From: Eurosta solidaginis
Lineage: Eukaryota; Arthropoda; Insecta; Diptera; Tephritidae
Direction: 5' to 3'
Assembly (NCBI RefSeq): GCF_040869045.1
Contig: NC_090319.1
Location: 231,935,832-231,999,831, forward strand
Length of the DNA stretch: 64,000 bases
The notes beneath the pieces were generated by a model. The model was given only the letters and a program-made list of their open reading frames with translations. It was not told where the DNA came from and did not search any database. Positions 42,574-53,439 of this stretch are shown here, in pieces (position 1 is the first letter of the stretch; each line of letters begins with the position of its first letter). Position numbers and translations under genes: made by a program.

Positions 42574-43680
42574 ATGGCGCCAAACACAAGAATAAATAAG
42601 AAACATAATAAAAAAGAAAAGCTTTTAACCTCAAGCGATTCAAGTGACAACGAAACCACTTCTGCCAACATTTCGTCAACTATAGATAAATTAAACAAAG
42701 AATTTAAAGTGCAAGAAAGAGCGATGACAAAAATAAGAGTCACAAGAGCATATAAATCAGGGCTCTTCAAAATTGCAAGTGCGCCTGCATTAGTGACAGC
42801 GCAATCGTGTGGGTGAATTGATTTTTGATTTGTTCGCTTACTAGCAAGCAACGAGCTAACAACAAGCATATGTATCGCGCCTAATTATTAAAACATATTT
42901 TGATACCGATCAGCCGATATTAATCACCGATGTTGCTACGCCAAGTGCCAAGCGGCGACTAGCTCAATTAACGACGACAGAGCGAATCATATGGGTGTGA
43001 ATAGAGAGGACAATGAAGAGCCCTGATATATATTAAACAAAGAATTTAAAGTGCAAGAAATGGCTATGAAAAAAATAAGAGAGTCACAAGACCACATAAA
43101 TGACAGTTTTGATGCACTAAAGAAGGAAATTGATAGATTAACAAGAAAATAGACAAATAAAGAAGAAATTGAAAGAGCTTAAAGTAAGCGATGAAAACGC
43201 AAAACTCAAAATGAAAACATTAGAGAGAAAGTGATAGAAATAAAGCAAGAAAGAGATAAAAACAACCATTATTATCTACCTCAAATACGTCGACTTAAAA
43301 ACTGTTGGTTTAAAAATTGCTGCTCAAGTCAATGCAAAAATTCACCATGATAACATCCTAGATGTTTATCAAAGTGTAAACGAAAAATTTAAACCATACC
43401 CTTTGATAGTGAAAATAAGCAGTAGCGAGTTTAAAATGAAATGCTTCAAGTATAGAAAAAAAGGTGGGCATATAGACGTAAATAAAATAGTATCGAATGC
43501 AGATATGAAGGGAAAGAACGTCAACTTTCATCAGTTGTTGGAAAAATAGCTCAGCGATTTTATGAAAAAGGTGAAAGACGAAGCAAACAAAAAAAACTAC
43601 AAATATGTTTGGGTCAAAGACGCGAAAGTGTTTGTAAGAAAAACCAACGACACTGCTGCTATCCAAATAAAGGAATAAGA
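42574..43680 (+). pseudogene. LINE-C ORF1, coiled coil plus FP-like C-terminal domain
   Basis: ATG 42574 opens a basic, Ser-rich N-terminus, then a Lys/Glu heptad-like coiled coil (IDKLNKEFKVQERAMTKIR, and after the MITE FDALKKEIDRLTRK). After stops and frameshifts, 43380-43677 reads FKPYPLIVKISSSEFKMKCF, then FMKKVKDEANKKNYKYVWVK and DAKVFVRKTNDTAAIQIK. This resembles the C-terminal domain shared by some LINE ORF1 proteins and the baculovirus FP protein, preceded by an RRM-like strand. Role by analogy: RNA-binding trimer. The domain call is from pattern memory. Confidence 0.55.
42750..43033. mobile_element. Small hAT-type MITE (268 bp) in LINE-C ORF1
   Basis: Element 42758-43025 with inverted ends CAGGGCTCTTCA / TGAAGAGCCCTG. 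Flanks ATATAAAT (42750-42757) and ATATATAT (43026-43033) differ at one base of eight, matching an aged hAT duplication. No coding sequence. Confidence 0.78.
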
Positions 43681-43763
43681 GGATAAAAAAAAAACTAGTG
43701 ATGTAAATCCCATATCCCGAAAATCTCCTAATATACATATTTAAGTTTATATTCTAAAAATTC

Positions 43764-44351
43764 ATGGGCGTTGTTAATGAAGTGAATAATTCAACATTTA
43801 AAGTTGATGTAAAGTACGAAATAAACAAATTAAATTTTATCGATAACAATAATAACATTAATATTTTGTATCTAAATATACAGAGTATTAGAAATAAATT
43901 ACATGACCTTGATATGCTCATTCATCAACACGCAATCGAGGGCAAAATTATTCATGTAATTGCTGTAAGTGAATTTTGGATATACAAAAACGAAAATAAG
44001 TATTTCAATTTGAAAGAATATAATGCTTATTTTGCAAATCGTATATCAAATAGAGCAGGTGGATTCGCGATTTTTGTAAATAGAACAGTTCCATTTTCTC
44101 TAGTATCTGAATTAAAATATAAAGGAAGTAGCTCTTGGACCATAAAGTTATTTAAAGCAAATATGCACATTTCGTGTGTCTATAGATTCTGCACGTGCGA
44201 TATTAGTTCTTTCGTGGAAAAATTTGAAAATGATATTTTTAGATTCAAGAGATCTATCGTAGTTGGAGGTTTTAATATGAATTTATTATCTTCAAATAGA
44301 GAATTGAGTAACTATTTGAATGCGGTATTAAATAAAGGGTTTCTCTTTTAA
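43764..44351 (+). pseudogene. LINE-C ORF2 endonuclease domain, catalytic residues altered
   Basis: 195 codons open. LNIQSIRNKLHDLDMLI opens the domain. The usual TE(T/F)W reads VSEFW. The usual GDFN reads GGFN (VVGGFNMNL, about 44262), losing the catalytic Asp. The frame stops at 44351 before the last motif. Nicking activity is not expected. Confidence 0.72.
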
Positions 44352-44559
44352 ATAGTCTGAATAAAGAGATGTATACAAGAAAAGGCAACGGCTCTAAAAC
44401 CATCATTGATGATGCTCTAACTGATTTAATTGATTACACATATACTTTGCCGTTAGATGATAATGTTATATCTGAATAAAAGTTAAAATAAAAGTTTTTA
44501 ATTACTACCTCTTTGAACAAAATAAACATATAAATAATATAATAACCTAATCTACCTTT

Positions 44560-46560
44560 TCGGAATTTCGTAAACAGCTATGTAGTAGTATTGAAAAATG
44601 CACAAAAAAAAAACAAAAAAAAAAAAAATTAAGTTGTTAAGGAGCCATGGATGAATAACGAAATATTATCTCTAATCAAAGAGAGAAACAAATTTTACAA
44701 ATTAAAGAGGAAATGCATCAATAACTTGTATTTCGAAAACCAATTTGGGATTTTCAAGACCCAAACGCGCAACAAAATGGACAATGTACGAAAAGAGTTC
44801 TATGGAAGGCGGATAGAAGAAAATATTGTATCTAGCACTAAAACGTGGAAGATCTTAAATCAAATTGTTTATGGACAAAATAATACGTCGTCCTCAGATA
44901 TCACGCAGATATAATATAATGAAACCAATACAACAGACCGTTCAAAGATAGCTGATGCTTTTAATAATTACTTTATAAACATTATAAAAACGCCAGACAG
45001 TTTTGAGTACTCTTCTGAACCGGTAAATGGAATAATACATCCTTTTAGAGTATCTCAAGGTCATACTGAAGAAGTACGTCTAGCAATTGGTAGTCTTAAC
45101 CCAAAGTCGGACAACGGACCTGACGGAATCTCTGCGCGACTGGTACAGAAATATAAAGACGAACTTACTGGTCCATTAGCAAAATTTATTAATGAATGTA
45201 TTATATGTTTCAAATATAAACTCAAATTCATGTTTCAAATTCAAATTCAAATACAAATTCAAGTTCAATCTCATACATAGTACATATTGCTAATTATTGT
45301 TAATTAATGCAATAATATTTTTAAGTGTTGATCTAGGCTCTAAGAGTCGTAATAAATAAAATAAATAAATAAATAAATAAGTGATCAGTATCCAGAGGAG
45401 TTAAAAATTGGATCAGTAGTTGCAATTCACAAAAGTGGAAGCAAGGAAGTCTGTTCAAATTATAGACCTATAACGAAATTAAGTCCAATTAGCAAAGTAT
45501 TTGAAAGTATTTTATTAAACAGATTGAAAGAATTCATTAAAATTAATGACATAATTAGCGATAATCAGTTTGGATTTACAGAAAACTCAAGTACTTTGTC
45601 CGCATGCATCAATTGTACAGAATTTCTATATAAAAATTTAGATAGAAAAAATACGTTGCTATGCTGGCGATTGATATTAGCAAATCGTTTGACTCAGTAA
45701 ATCTTTACATCATGATACAAAAGCTTAGAGAGTTGGGAGTTAATGGCACTGCTTTTAAACTCTTCGAAAGTTTTTTAATTGATAGAAAGCAATTTGTCCA
45801 AATAAAAGATACAAAAATTTAATTATAACTATTAAAACTGGTGTTCCTCAAGGATCAAAATTAGCCGCAACTCTATTTGTAATATACATCAACAATATAT
45901 TTAAACTCGAGTTAAATGGAAAACCACAATTTTATGCCGATGACGGGACCTTCTTGTATGCTACTGATACTCTAGACGAACTATTAGTCAATATCCAAAC
46001 GGATATAAAGAAACTTTTGAAATGTTTGAACGTAATTTGCTGAAAATGAATATCTCGAAAACAAATTTTATAATATTTAACAACTATACAAATATTCCCG
46101 GTATGAACGATCTGAAGGGAATTCATCTAGATGGTAGTTTTATTACGAGGGTCGAGAGTCTAAAATACCTTGGCATTTGGTTTGATGCAAATCTAAATTG
46201 GCGAGAACACATAAACAAGCTGAAAATGAAATTAATCCGACTGAATTTCTCGATATACAGAAATCGGAAATTAATTCCAAAAAGACAACTAGGGCTTCTA
46301 TACAACTCTTTGTTCATGTCATATATTAACTATTTGAATCCAATATGGAATGATTGCTCAGAGCAACTTATAAATGAATTACAAAGAACACAAAATAAAT
46401 AATTAAAAACATCAAGTGAGCTGTTATATTGTAATAGGCTAGATATTCGCAAAATATTGCATCTCTCAGACGCTAATAGCGTTCTACAAAATAAAAACTA
46501 TTTTAATTAAACATAATTTGAACATACAAGAAGAACAAACCCCAGAATATGCCCTTAGAA
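44560..46560 (+). pseudogene. LINE-C ORF2 reverse transcriptase, broken
   Basis: Linker KTWKILNQIVYGQNN about 44840. RT begins DNGPDGISARLVQKYKDE about 45113 and is split at about 45199 by a short insertion. It continues KIGSVVAIHKSGSKEVCSNY about 45404, DNQFGFTENSS about 45560, AIDISKSFDSVN about 45664, GVPQGSKLA about 45841, YADD at 45932-45943, then KYLGIWFDANLNW about 46165 and a C-terminal end near 46560. Catalytic YADD is intact, but there are at least four frameshifts and several stops. Confidence 0.78.
45199..45382 (+). mobile_element. 5'-truncated LINE 3' end with AAATA tail
   Basis: Interrupts the RT between FINECII and SDQYPEELK. CAAATTCAAATTCAAATACA-type repeats at the left, GGCTCTAAGAGTCG near the end, and a tail of AAATA/AATAAAT repeats (45346-45380). 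The parent element is not in this window. Confidence 0.6.
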
Positions 46561-46819
46561 CTCGAACAAATATCAAACCACGTTTTTTCGAACAGAAAGA
46601 TGCAAAATCAAATGGATGAATTGTTGCCTGATTGTTGTTACAATGAATCCCTTGAGCAGCATTTTGCACGACAAATGCGTAGTTTTCGGAAAAACCACAG
46701 AGAACGATGCATTCATTTTATGGTAAAGATTCTTTTTTGCTGCTTATAAACTTGTTGGCTTTCAACTATGTATGAACGCAGCACTAATTTTTTTAAACCG
46801 GACTAAAATTTTTGTAAGT

Positions 46820-47760
46820 ATTCATCAACTGGGGATACCATTACTTGCAAAGTGGTTCTATCGACGTTCACCCATTGTCTGGAAATAACTTACTCAATGA
46901 AGCTATCCTCCAAAATTGTTCTTATTTCATCGATCAAATTTTTGTCCGAGGGCACTGGGCACATTTTCCGAAATAACAACTTGTTGATGCATTAAGACAT
47001 AACATACGTTTTAAACAGTCTTGATAGCTTTTTATTGGTGCAAAGACTCAGCAGTTAAATGTTTGATGTTAGCTCCTTCGAGTAATAATTTGACGTTCTC
47101 ATGTATAGTACAAACACATACTGAATGAGTACCACCTGAACCTGCTAGAACACAATGACAAATTTTCAAATTTTGAAAAACTACACTTAACCGTGGGTGA
47201 TTTTCCTTAAACATTTGATGAAGGTCGCGTAAGTTTATCAACATTCGCCTCTTTTACACGTGAATGCGTTCGTTGTTAATTTTTTACGGAGACAAACTCT
47301 TTTTTCCCGGGCATCACACAACTATTTTCTTCTAGTTCATAAAATTGTGTTATTAAATTAATAACTTCTCTCTCTAATGACTCTCGGGATTTGCTTCTTC
47401 CAGAATTCCTTTTTCCTCACAATTTTTTTTAGCAACAGTTATCATATGAACTGTGTCAGAGAAATGATGTTGCATTTTCCGGTGAGGCCAATCTTTACAA
47501 ATAGCTAAAATTCTAAATTGTTTTGCTCGATCACTGGTGGCAGCGAATGTGTCTTTAAGAGTTTGTAATATTTCGTTTCCATCATTTTCATCGAAGCAAA
47601 CGTTGTCATCACTGGGTATGCCAAAAATTTTTCTTGAAATTGCTTCAGAAACATTCTGCATTTTTTCAGTTGAATAGCTTTTTTGATAAACCTTTATGAA
47701 GTAAATATTTTTACCTTCAAAATAAAACAAAAACGAATTACATACGACAAGTCGAACCAA
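46820..47760 (-). pseudogene. Decayed ORF of an unnamed, probably transposon-borne protein family
   Basis: Minus strand, right to left. 47660-47374 reads DRAKQFRILAICKDWPHRKM, an HTH-like stretch, then NCEEKGILEEANPES. Next comes LITQFYELEENSCVMPGKKE about 47300, a frameshift and stop, LINLRDLHQMFKENHPRLSV about 47230, SGGTHSVCVCTIHENVKLLL about 47100, CPRTKNLIDEIRTILED about 46930, and RQWVNVDRTTLQVM about 46870. The order of pieces (HTH, MPGKK, Cys/His-rich HSVCVC-H, VDRTTL) recalls unnamed ORFs repeated in arthropod genomes. I cannot give a function. No terminal repeats were found. Confidence 0.5.
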
Positions 47761-48235
47761 AGATATAGCATTTTGAATGTGGGCAACTTTGCTTACCCAT
47801 CGAATATGAGCACATGCAGATCTCTGAAAACAAAAATTTGTTCGAGGAAATCCTGATATATGTGTTGAATTTAATTGCGAAATTTAGAAATACTTTATCT
47901 GGGTGTGTGTCTCCACTTTCTCCAACACCGTTGTGTGTATGCATTATACACTATGTGGGATATTCATAGTTAAAATAAAGTATGTACTTAAAGTAACCTA
48001 TGGGTAATTTGTAAAAAAAGCAGCAACTTAATTAAGTACCCACTAAATTTCGACTATAAACATGCTCATATGTTCAAAAACAAAATGTCGAAACACATTT
48101 GAATTTTGCGCGGATTTTCCACTAGTGTCACTTTGAAATAACGCCCATTGAAAGTTTCCCTGCCACAATGAACGCGAAAGAAAGAGTCCCATTTCAATTT
48201 TTTGTTATGGTGAAATTTGGATTACAAATATTTAC
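47761..48235. other. Unassigned sequence
   Basis: No supported gene. Probably the upstream part of the ORF at 46820-47760 or its host element. CACACACAACGG-type short repeats near 47900-47945. Confidence 0.3.
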
Positions 48236-48400
48236 AAAATTCTTGGTAATTGAGTTGAATGGCGGAGGAAATTCGAATTTATTTCAGGAAATGTAAAAAA
48301 TTTCAAGAATTAATTGGCAACGTGAGAAAAGTAACATTTTGAATTGTTTTTGTGTACTGATTTGGCGTTGACGTTACGTTGCCTATGGATTGAGAACTTA
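48236..48400. repeat. Direct repeat partner of 53310-53436
   Basis: Both copies share AATTGAGTTGAATGGCG, then GGCGTTG(A/G)C(G/A)TTACGTT and CCTATGGATTGAGAACTTA, in the same orientation and at roughly three-quarters identity. They flank the LOA/jockey/Helitron-like block between them. Confidence 0.6.
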
Positions 48401-48401
48401 G

Positions 48402-48420
48402 ATTAGGTTAGGTTAGGTTG
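48402..48420. repeat. TTAGG-like 3' tail of the LOA-like LINE
   Basis: GATTAGGTTAGGTTAGGTTG on the plus strand is the reverse complement of the LINE's 3' end (CAACCTAACCTAACCTAATC). Three and a half pentamers. Confidence 0.7.
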
Positions 48421-50907
48421 AACTGGCCTGTCCAAGAGGACCTCACATAGACTGAATAACTCCGTAGTATTACCAGAAGTTTAACGACCAACTGGAAAAA
48501 CCCAATCAAAAACAGGACCTATGTTAAAAAATAACTCCGTCTTCTTGGCAAATACTAGAAGCTTCATAGGACTTAAGCCACTTGCTGCTTCAATATCTGA
48601 CAGCTGTATCACCCCTAATAGCTGCAGTCTTAGCCTGGTAAGCGCAGGTCACGAGCACAGAACGTGCTCGATTGTTTCCTCCTCCAGCCCGCACTTCTTA
48701 CATCTGCTATCAGTGAGCAAGCCTAATTTAAAGGCATGTGACGCCAGAAGGCAGTGTCCAGTCAGAATACCCGTCATGAGTATACAGTCCTTTCTTTTTA
48801 ATAATAGAAGCAACATTGTTAATCTAAGGTTGTAAGACCTACACATAACCTTCGACACTTTACAGCCCCGCGCTTGAACCCACGCCTTTCCTGCTTGGTC
48901 GATCATCTGCATATATCGCCTTCGCTTAATCTCGTACGGTCAAATTGGGACGTCTACGGAGCAAGCTTCAAGGGATGCATCCTTTTTAGCGAGTTCATCC
49001 GCTTTTTCATTCCCATCTATTCCCATATGCCCTGGGACCCAATATAGATGTATGCTTCTCCCTTTCGCGATTTTCTCCAGGGACTGCTTACACTCTAACA
49101 GGCATTTAGATGCTGTGCTATGCGAGATTATTGCCTGATAATTGCTGCTTGACTGTCAATATAAAAGTTAACACGATTGCAGCTAAGGCTATTCTCTTCC
49201 AGGGTTTCTACTGCTTTGGTTACGGCTACTATTTCCGCTTAGAAAACGCTACAGTAATCTGGCAGCCTGGGGGTTCTGTTTATTTCCGGATCAGCACAGT
49301 ATACCGTAGACCCTACTCCTTCCACTACTTTGGAACCATCTGTGTACACATGTATCGCCTCGTCCACCTTTTGAGCACCCTTGCGCCAACCGTCCACCTC
49401 TATTGTGGCCTTAAGATCGCCCTCGAAGCGCAGATAGGGAATCAGGTAGTCTGTTCGTCTTATGATTTATGACGCTATACTACTATGGCCGTATGGTCGG
49501 CGCTCAATCTCCCCCGATGCACCGTGCCTGGTTGCAGTTGTTAACGCTATGTTCTTTGCTACCAAGTCTACAGGTGGAATGTGCAGAATGACATACAATG
49601 CAGCAATCGGTGTTGTTTTAAAGGCTCCCGTTGTGCTAAGCGTTGATAGTCTGCATACCGCCTCTAATTTTTTGAGGTAGGTTGTTTTTTGTGTGGCTTT
49701 CCACCAAACAAGAACTCCATAGTATAGAATAAGACTTACAATCGCTGTAAAAACCCAATGAGAAAGAAAGGGCGTAAGCCCCACGTACACCCAGCATTCT
49801 TTTATAAGCTAAAGTGCCGTTGAATCCTTCTTCACCCTCTTCTCCACGTTGAGCTTCCACAGCTTACTGTCTAGGATGATTCCTAGATATTTTATGCAGG
49901 ATTTCTCCTGTAGGGTCACCCCTCCTAACTTATGCCTAATCCAATTTGGGACCTTGTACTCCTTTGTAAAAAAGACCATATCTGTCTCATCCGCGTTGAC
50001 TATCAACCCGACATTTGATGCCCAGTTGTTTGATGACCAGCGTCCACAGCAGAGGTGATAGCACCTCTCCCTGCGGTGTGCCCCTGTCCACTAATTTCGT
50101 GGCCTCGTACAATCCCCACTGTGATGTAATATTCCTGCAATTTAACATGAAGCCGATCCATCTCGTTAACGCTGGATGTACTTTAATGTAATTAAGACCA
50201 TTCATATTCGCCCATTTAGAAACATTACTGAAAGCCCCGGCAATGTCCAAGAAGACTCCTAGGGCATATTCCTTATACTCCAGGGCTTTCTCTATGCTTA
50301 TTACCACCCTACGCAATGCGCTGTCTACCGACTTGCCTTTGTGTACGCATGTTGTGTTGTGGAGAGCAGCTTTTCATCCACGTTGGACTTTATGTACACA
50401 TCTATCAGCCTCTCAAAGGTTTTGAGCAGAAATGATGTTAAGCTAATGGGTCTATAGTCTTTGGGATTCACGTGACCGATCTTCTCCCCTTTGGTAGGAA
50501 AGCTATACGAGCAGTTCTCCAAGAGTGCGGTACATGATTCAGTCTTATGCACCCATCGAATATTATTGTAAGCCATTTCACGACCTCTCTACTTGAAACT
50601 TGTAGCATGGCCGGAAATATACCACCTTAGAAAACGTCTTCACTGCCCATTCGATCTTGGTATCGGTCACCAAGCCCGGCACTACCCGCTCCGTGAACGA
50701 AGTGTGAGTGCTATATGCTGGCTCATCTAAACCATCTCCCAATGGGAAATGTGTATCGAGAAACTCCTCAAGGGATTCCTCACTATTACGTGACCATTCC
50801 CCGTTCTCTTTCTTTATTAGTCCCTGGATTATGTTTCCCTTGCTAGGACTTTTCGCAAATGTGCTGTTTCGCTGGAGCACTCTATGTGCGTACAGAAACT
50901 TTTTCAT
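48420..50907 (-). pseudogene. LOA-like reverse transcriptase-RNase H
   Basis: Linker and RT entry (YAHRVLQRNSTFAKSPSKGN, DYRPISLTSFLLKTFERLID about 50440), GVFLDIAGAFSNVSKWANMN about 50240, DRGTPQGEVLSPLLWTLV about 50075. The segment with the catalytic YADD is deleted at about 50030; the frame resumes at VNADETDMVFFTKEYKVPNW. RNase H: HVYTDGSKVVEGVG about 49345, AEIVAVTKAVE about 49225 with a stop in front, SLEKIAKGRSIHLYWVPGHM about 49075. C-terminal: LTGHCLLASHAFKLGLL about 48750, CKKCGLEEETIEHVLC about 48690. Multiple frame breaks. Confidence 0.8.
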
Positions 50908-50997
50908 GAGATTCTCTTCGCCATGGAAATTTCATGCTTGTAGATTCTCAGCAGATACCAGTACTCTTCCCGACACGCTTCGCTTTCCGCGGTTGGT

Positions 50998-51430
50998 GTT
51001 GTTGTTTTTGTTGTAGCGATAAGAGTGCTCTCCGAAGGCTTTGGGGAGTGTTATCGATGTAATGGTCCTTTGCCGGATACAGATCCGCTACGCTCCGGTA
51101 CCACAGCACCATTAAGGTGCTAGCCCGACTATCTCGGGAACGATTTATGTGGCCACATTAAACCTTCAGGCCATCCCCTCCCTCCCCACTCCCAAGTTCC
51201 ATGAGGAGCTTGGGGTCGCCAGAGCCTCGTCTGTTAGTGAAACAGGATTCGCCGCGGATAGGTGAGGTTGACAATTGGGTTTGGAGAAGCTATGTGTATA
51301 TTGCGCTGGCAACCTGAAGGGTTGCGCTACACAGCCCCTTGAATCTGGTATTTTAGTCGCCTCTTACGACAGGAATACATAACGCGGGAATATTCTCTGA
51401 CCCCCTAACCCGCTGGGGTGATTTCCGTGG
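50998..51430 (-). repeat. Conserved 430-bp repeat module (SINE or LINE terminal region) with CAA-rich tail
   Basis: On the minus strand it starts near CACCCCAGCGGGTTAGGGGG. It carries GTCGTAAGAGGCGACTAAAA, the near-palindrome GTGTAGCGCAACCCTTCAGG and ACAGACGAGGCTCTGGCG, and ends GCTACAACAAAAACAACAAC, a tail type common to dipteran LINEs. GC-rich compared with its surroundings, no protein. I recall this module as very common in fly genomes. Whether it is a SINE or the untranslated end of a LINE is not decided here. Confidence 0.5.
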
Positions 51431-51455
51431 TCTTTGCTACCTTAGGACTGATAAC

Positions 51456-51515
51456 TTAGAAACATAAACAAGTGTGTTCAAAGTCAGCTTTTGACACAAT
51501 ATAAGCGCCAAAACG
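51456..51515. repeat. Short dispersed repeat, copy a
   Basis: AAACATAAAC, GTGTGTTCAA, GACACAATATAAGCGCCAAA and ACGACGCAAAG, matched at 54642-54703 in the same orientation. Probably internal sequence of the jockey-like element. Confidence 0.6.
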
Positions 51516-51782
51516 ACGCAAAGGTCGGCTGCTTGAACAAAATATTTTGATACAGTCAAGCATGGAACGTTACTACAAGACTTGGAAGGGACCCCTCTTC
51601 CTATCCAGAATCTACCCCAACACACATAAGTATGTCCTGCTTGCAACGTTACTCCACAGACATCAACCATCTTTCCAATTGCAATGTAGAACTAATCCCT
51701 CTAGTACCCCTTTCTCTCTGGTCCTCCCTGTTGAAACTGCAAGATTCCTTGGAACCCCGTTAGAGGAAATTAATAACAATTT
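51456..51782 (+). pseudogene. Jockey-like LINE 3' fragment (C-terminal Cys/His domain)
   Basis: LFLSRIYPNTH about 51594, degenerate CNV/CRTNPSS segment, VETARFLGTPLEEINNNL about 51727. It aligns with the better copy at 55553-55805 (LFLSRINPHTYNVCPACNVA, HDTNHLFNCNVE). In that family a CPACN-H-CN zinc-like motif follows the RT. Here the first Cys pair is frameshifted. It is cut on the right by the Helitron-like copy at 51783. Confidence 0.65.
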
Positions 51783-53296
51783 GGCAGTCGTTGAAGATAT
51801 CTTGATGAAATTTGCCAAGAGCGTTATTCCTATCCCTATATGTGTGCTAAATAAAAACTAACAAAATCGGATGACGAACACGCCCACTTAAAAAAAAAAT
51901 ATTTTAAGTGAAATTATAACAAAAAATTTAATATCTTTACAGTATATAAGTAAATTATGTCAACATTCAACCCCAGTAATGATATGGTGCAACAAAATAC
52001 AAAAATAAAGGAAAATTTCAAAATGGGCGTAGCTCCGCCCTTTTTCATTTAATTTGTCTAGGATACTTTTAATACCATGTCAAACAAAAATTATCCAATC
52101 GTAGTGAAATTTGGTATGGGGATAGATTCTATGACGATAACTCTTTTCTGTGAAAACGGTCGATATCAGTTCAATCCACGCCCAGTTTTATACACAGTCG
52201 ACCGTCTGTCCTTCTACTCGGCCCTTAACATGATAACGTGAGCAAAAATCTATATATCTTTACTAAACTTAGTTCACGTACTTATCTGAACTTTCTTTAT
52301 CTTGGTATAAAAAATCTCCGAAATCCGACCACGACCACGCCCACTTGTAATTGGATTGGTTTATTGATGCAAAATATAACTTTAGAAAGGACTTTGTAAA
52401 ACCTTCCATATTAAGTAGAATAAAATGAAAAAGTTCTGCAGGGCGAAATCAAAAGCCCTTGGAATCTTGGCAGGAATACTGTTCGTTGTATTACATATAT
52501 AAATAAATTAGCGGTATCCGACAGATGATGTTCTAGGTCACCCTGGTCCACATTTTGGTCGATATCTCGAAAACGCCTTCATATATGCAACTAAGGGCCA
52601 CTCCCTTTTAAAACCCTCATTAATACCTTGAGTTTGATACCAATATCGTTCAAAAATATTCTAGAGTCACCCCTGGTCCACCTTTACGGCGATATCTCGA
52701 AAAGGCGTCACCCTGTAGAACTGAGGTCCACTCCCTTTTAAAATACTCATTAACACCTTTCGTTTGATGCCCATGTCGTACAAACACATTATAGAGTCAC
52801 CCCTGGTCCACCTTTATGGCGATATCTCGAAAAGGTGCCCACCTAGAGAACTAAGGCCCACTCCCTTTAAAAGTACTCATTAAAAACTTTCATTTGATAC
52901 CCATATCGTACAAACAAATTCTAGAGTCACCCCTGGTCCACCTTTAAGACTATATCCCGAAAAGACGTTCACCTATAGAACTAAGGTCCACTTCCTTTTA
53001 AAATACTCATTAACGCCTTTCATTTGATTCCCATATCGTACAAGCACATTCTAGAGTGACCCCTGGTCCACCTTTATGGCGATATCCCGAAATGGTGCCC
53101 ACCTATAGAACTATGGCCCACTCCCTTTTAAAATACTCTTTAATACCTTCCATTTGATACCCATGTCATACAAAACACATTCCAGGGTTACAATAGGTTC
53201 ATTTTCCTAGATGGTGATTTTCCTTTATTTTGTCTCCAAAGCTCTCAGCTGAGTGTGTAATGTTCGGTTACACCCGAACTTAGCCTTCCTTAATTT
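51783..53296. mobile_element. Second Helitron/DINE-like copy, 5'-truncated
   Basis: Starts at CAGTCGTTGAAGATATCTTG, corresponding to about 1217 of the first copy, and follows it through the GGGCGTAGCTCCGCCC palindrome (about 52025), the second block, a 130-bp array of about five units (52545-53200) and the 3' hairpin (53262-53279). Ends near CCTTCCTTAATTTTT. About 200 bases of the second block, including the TTTTTCGATATCG segment, are missing near 52345. Confidence 0.75.
52545..53200. repeat. 130-bp satellite array in the second Helitron/DINE-like copy (about 5 units)
   Basis: CCTGGTCCACCTTTA recurs at about 52670, 52800, 52930 and 53060. Units are more diverged from each other than those at 7021-8060, and the array is short, so it has not undergone the recent expansion seen in copy 1. 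Confidence 0.85.
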
Positions 53297-53309
53297 TTAT
53301 GATACAAAA

Positions 53310-53436
53310 TTCTTTGTAATTGAGTTGAATGGCGAAGGTATTTCGGATATATTTCAAGATATATTTAAGAAAAACATAAGATTGTTTTTGTGCAGCTTTG
53401 GCGTTGGCATTACGTTTCCTATGGATTGAGAACTTA
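53310..53436. repeat. Direct repeat partner of 48236-48400
   Basis: See 48236-48400. Here the shared end CCTATGGATTGAGAACTTA is followed by AGGGTCTGG and not by the LINE tail. Confidence 0.6.
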
Positions 53437-53439
53437 AGG

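Larger units (their letters stand above)
42560..46780 (+). mobile_element. LINE-C: non-LTR retrotransposon of a different family
   Basis: ORF1 (42574-43680, interrupted) and ORF2 (43764-46560, broken) in the same orientation. The AT-rich codon use and the RT (GVPQGSKLAATLF, YADDG) differ from LINE-A/B. Clade not assigned; the endonuclease opening LNIQSIRNK fits the CR1/jockey group. Contains a 268-bp MITE and a ~184-bp 3' end of another LINE. Confidence 0.7.
48402..50990 (-). mobile_element. LOA-like LINE with RNase H, minus strand
   Basis: Read from 50990 to 48402: endonuclease-RT linker, RT, RNase H, C-terminal Cys/His region, 3' end with CCTAACCTAACCTAATC. The 5' part (ORF1, endonuclease) is missing and a repeat module lies upstream at 50998. 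RNase H plus the RT motif DIAGAF and RGTPQGxVLSPLLW fit the LOA/R1 group. LOA is preferred because of the RNase H. Confidence 0.75.

Noticed and set aside
48402..48420. TTAGG repeats as a telomere end
   Set aside because: Only three and a half units, internal, and positioned as the 3' tail of a minus-strand LINE. Flies do not use TTAGG telomeres.
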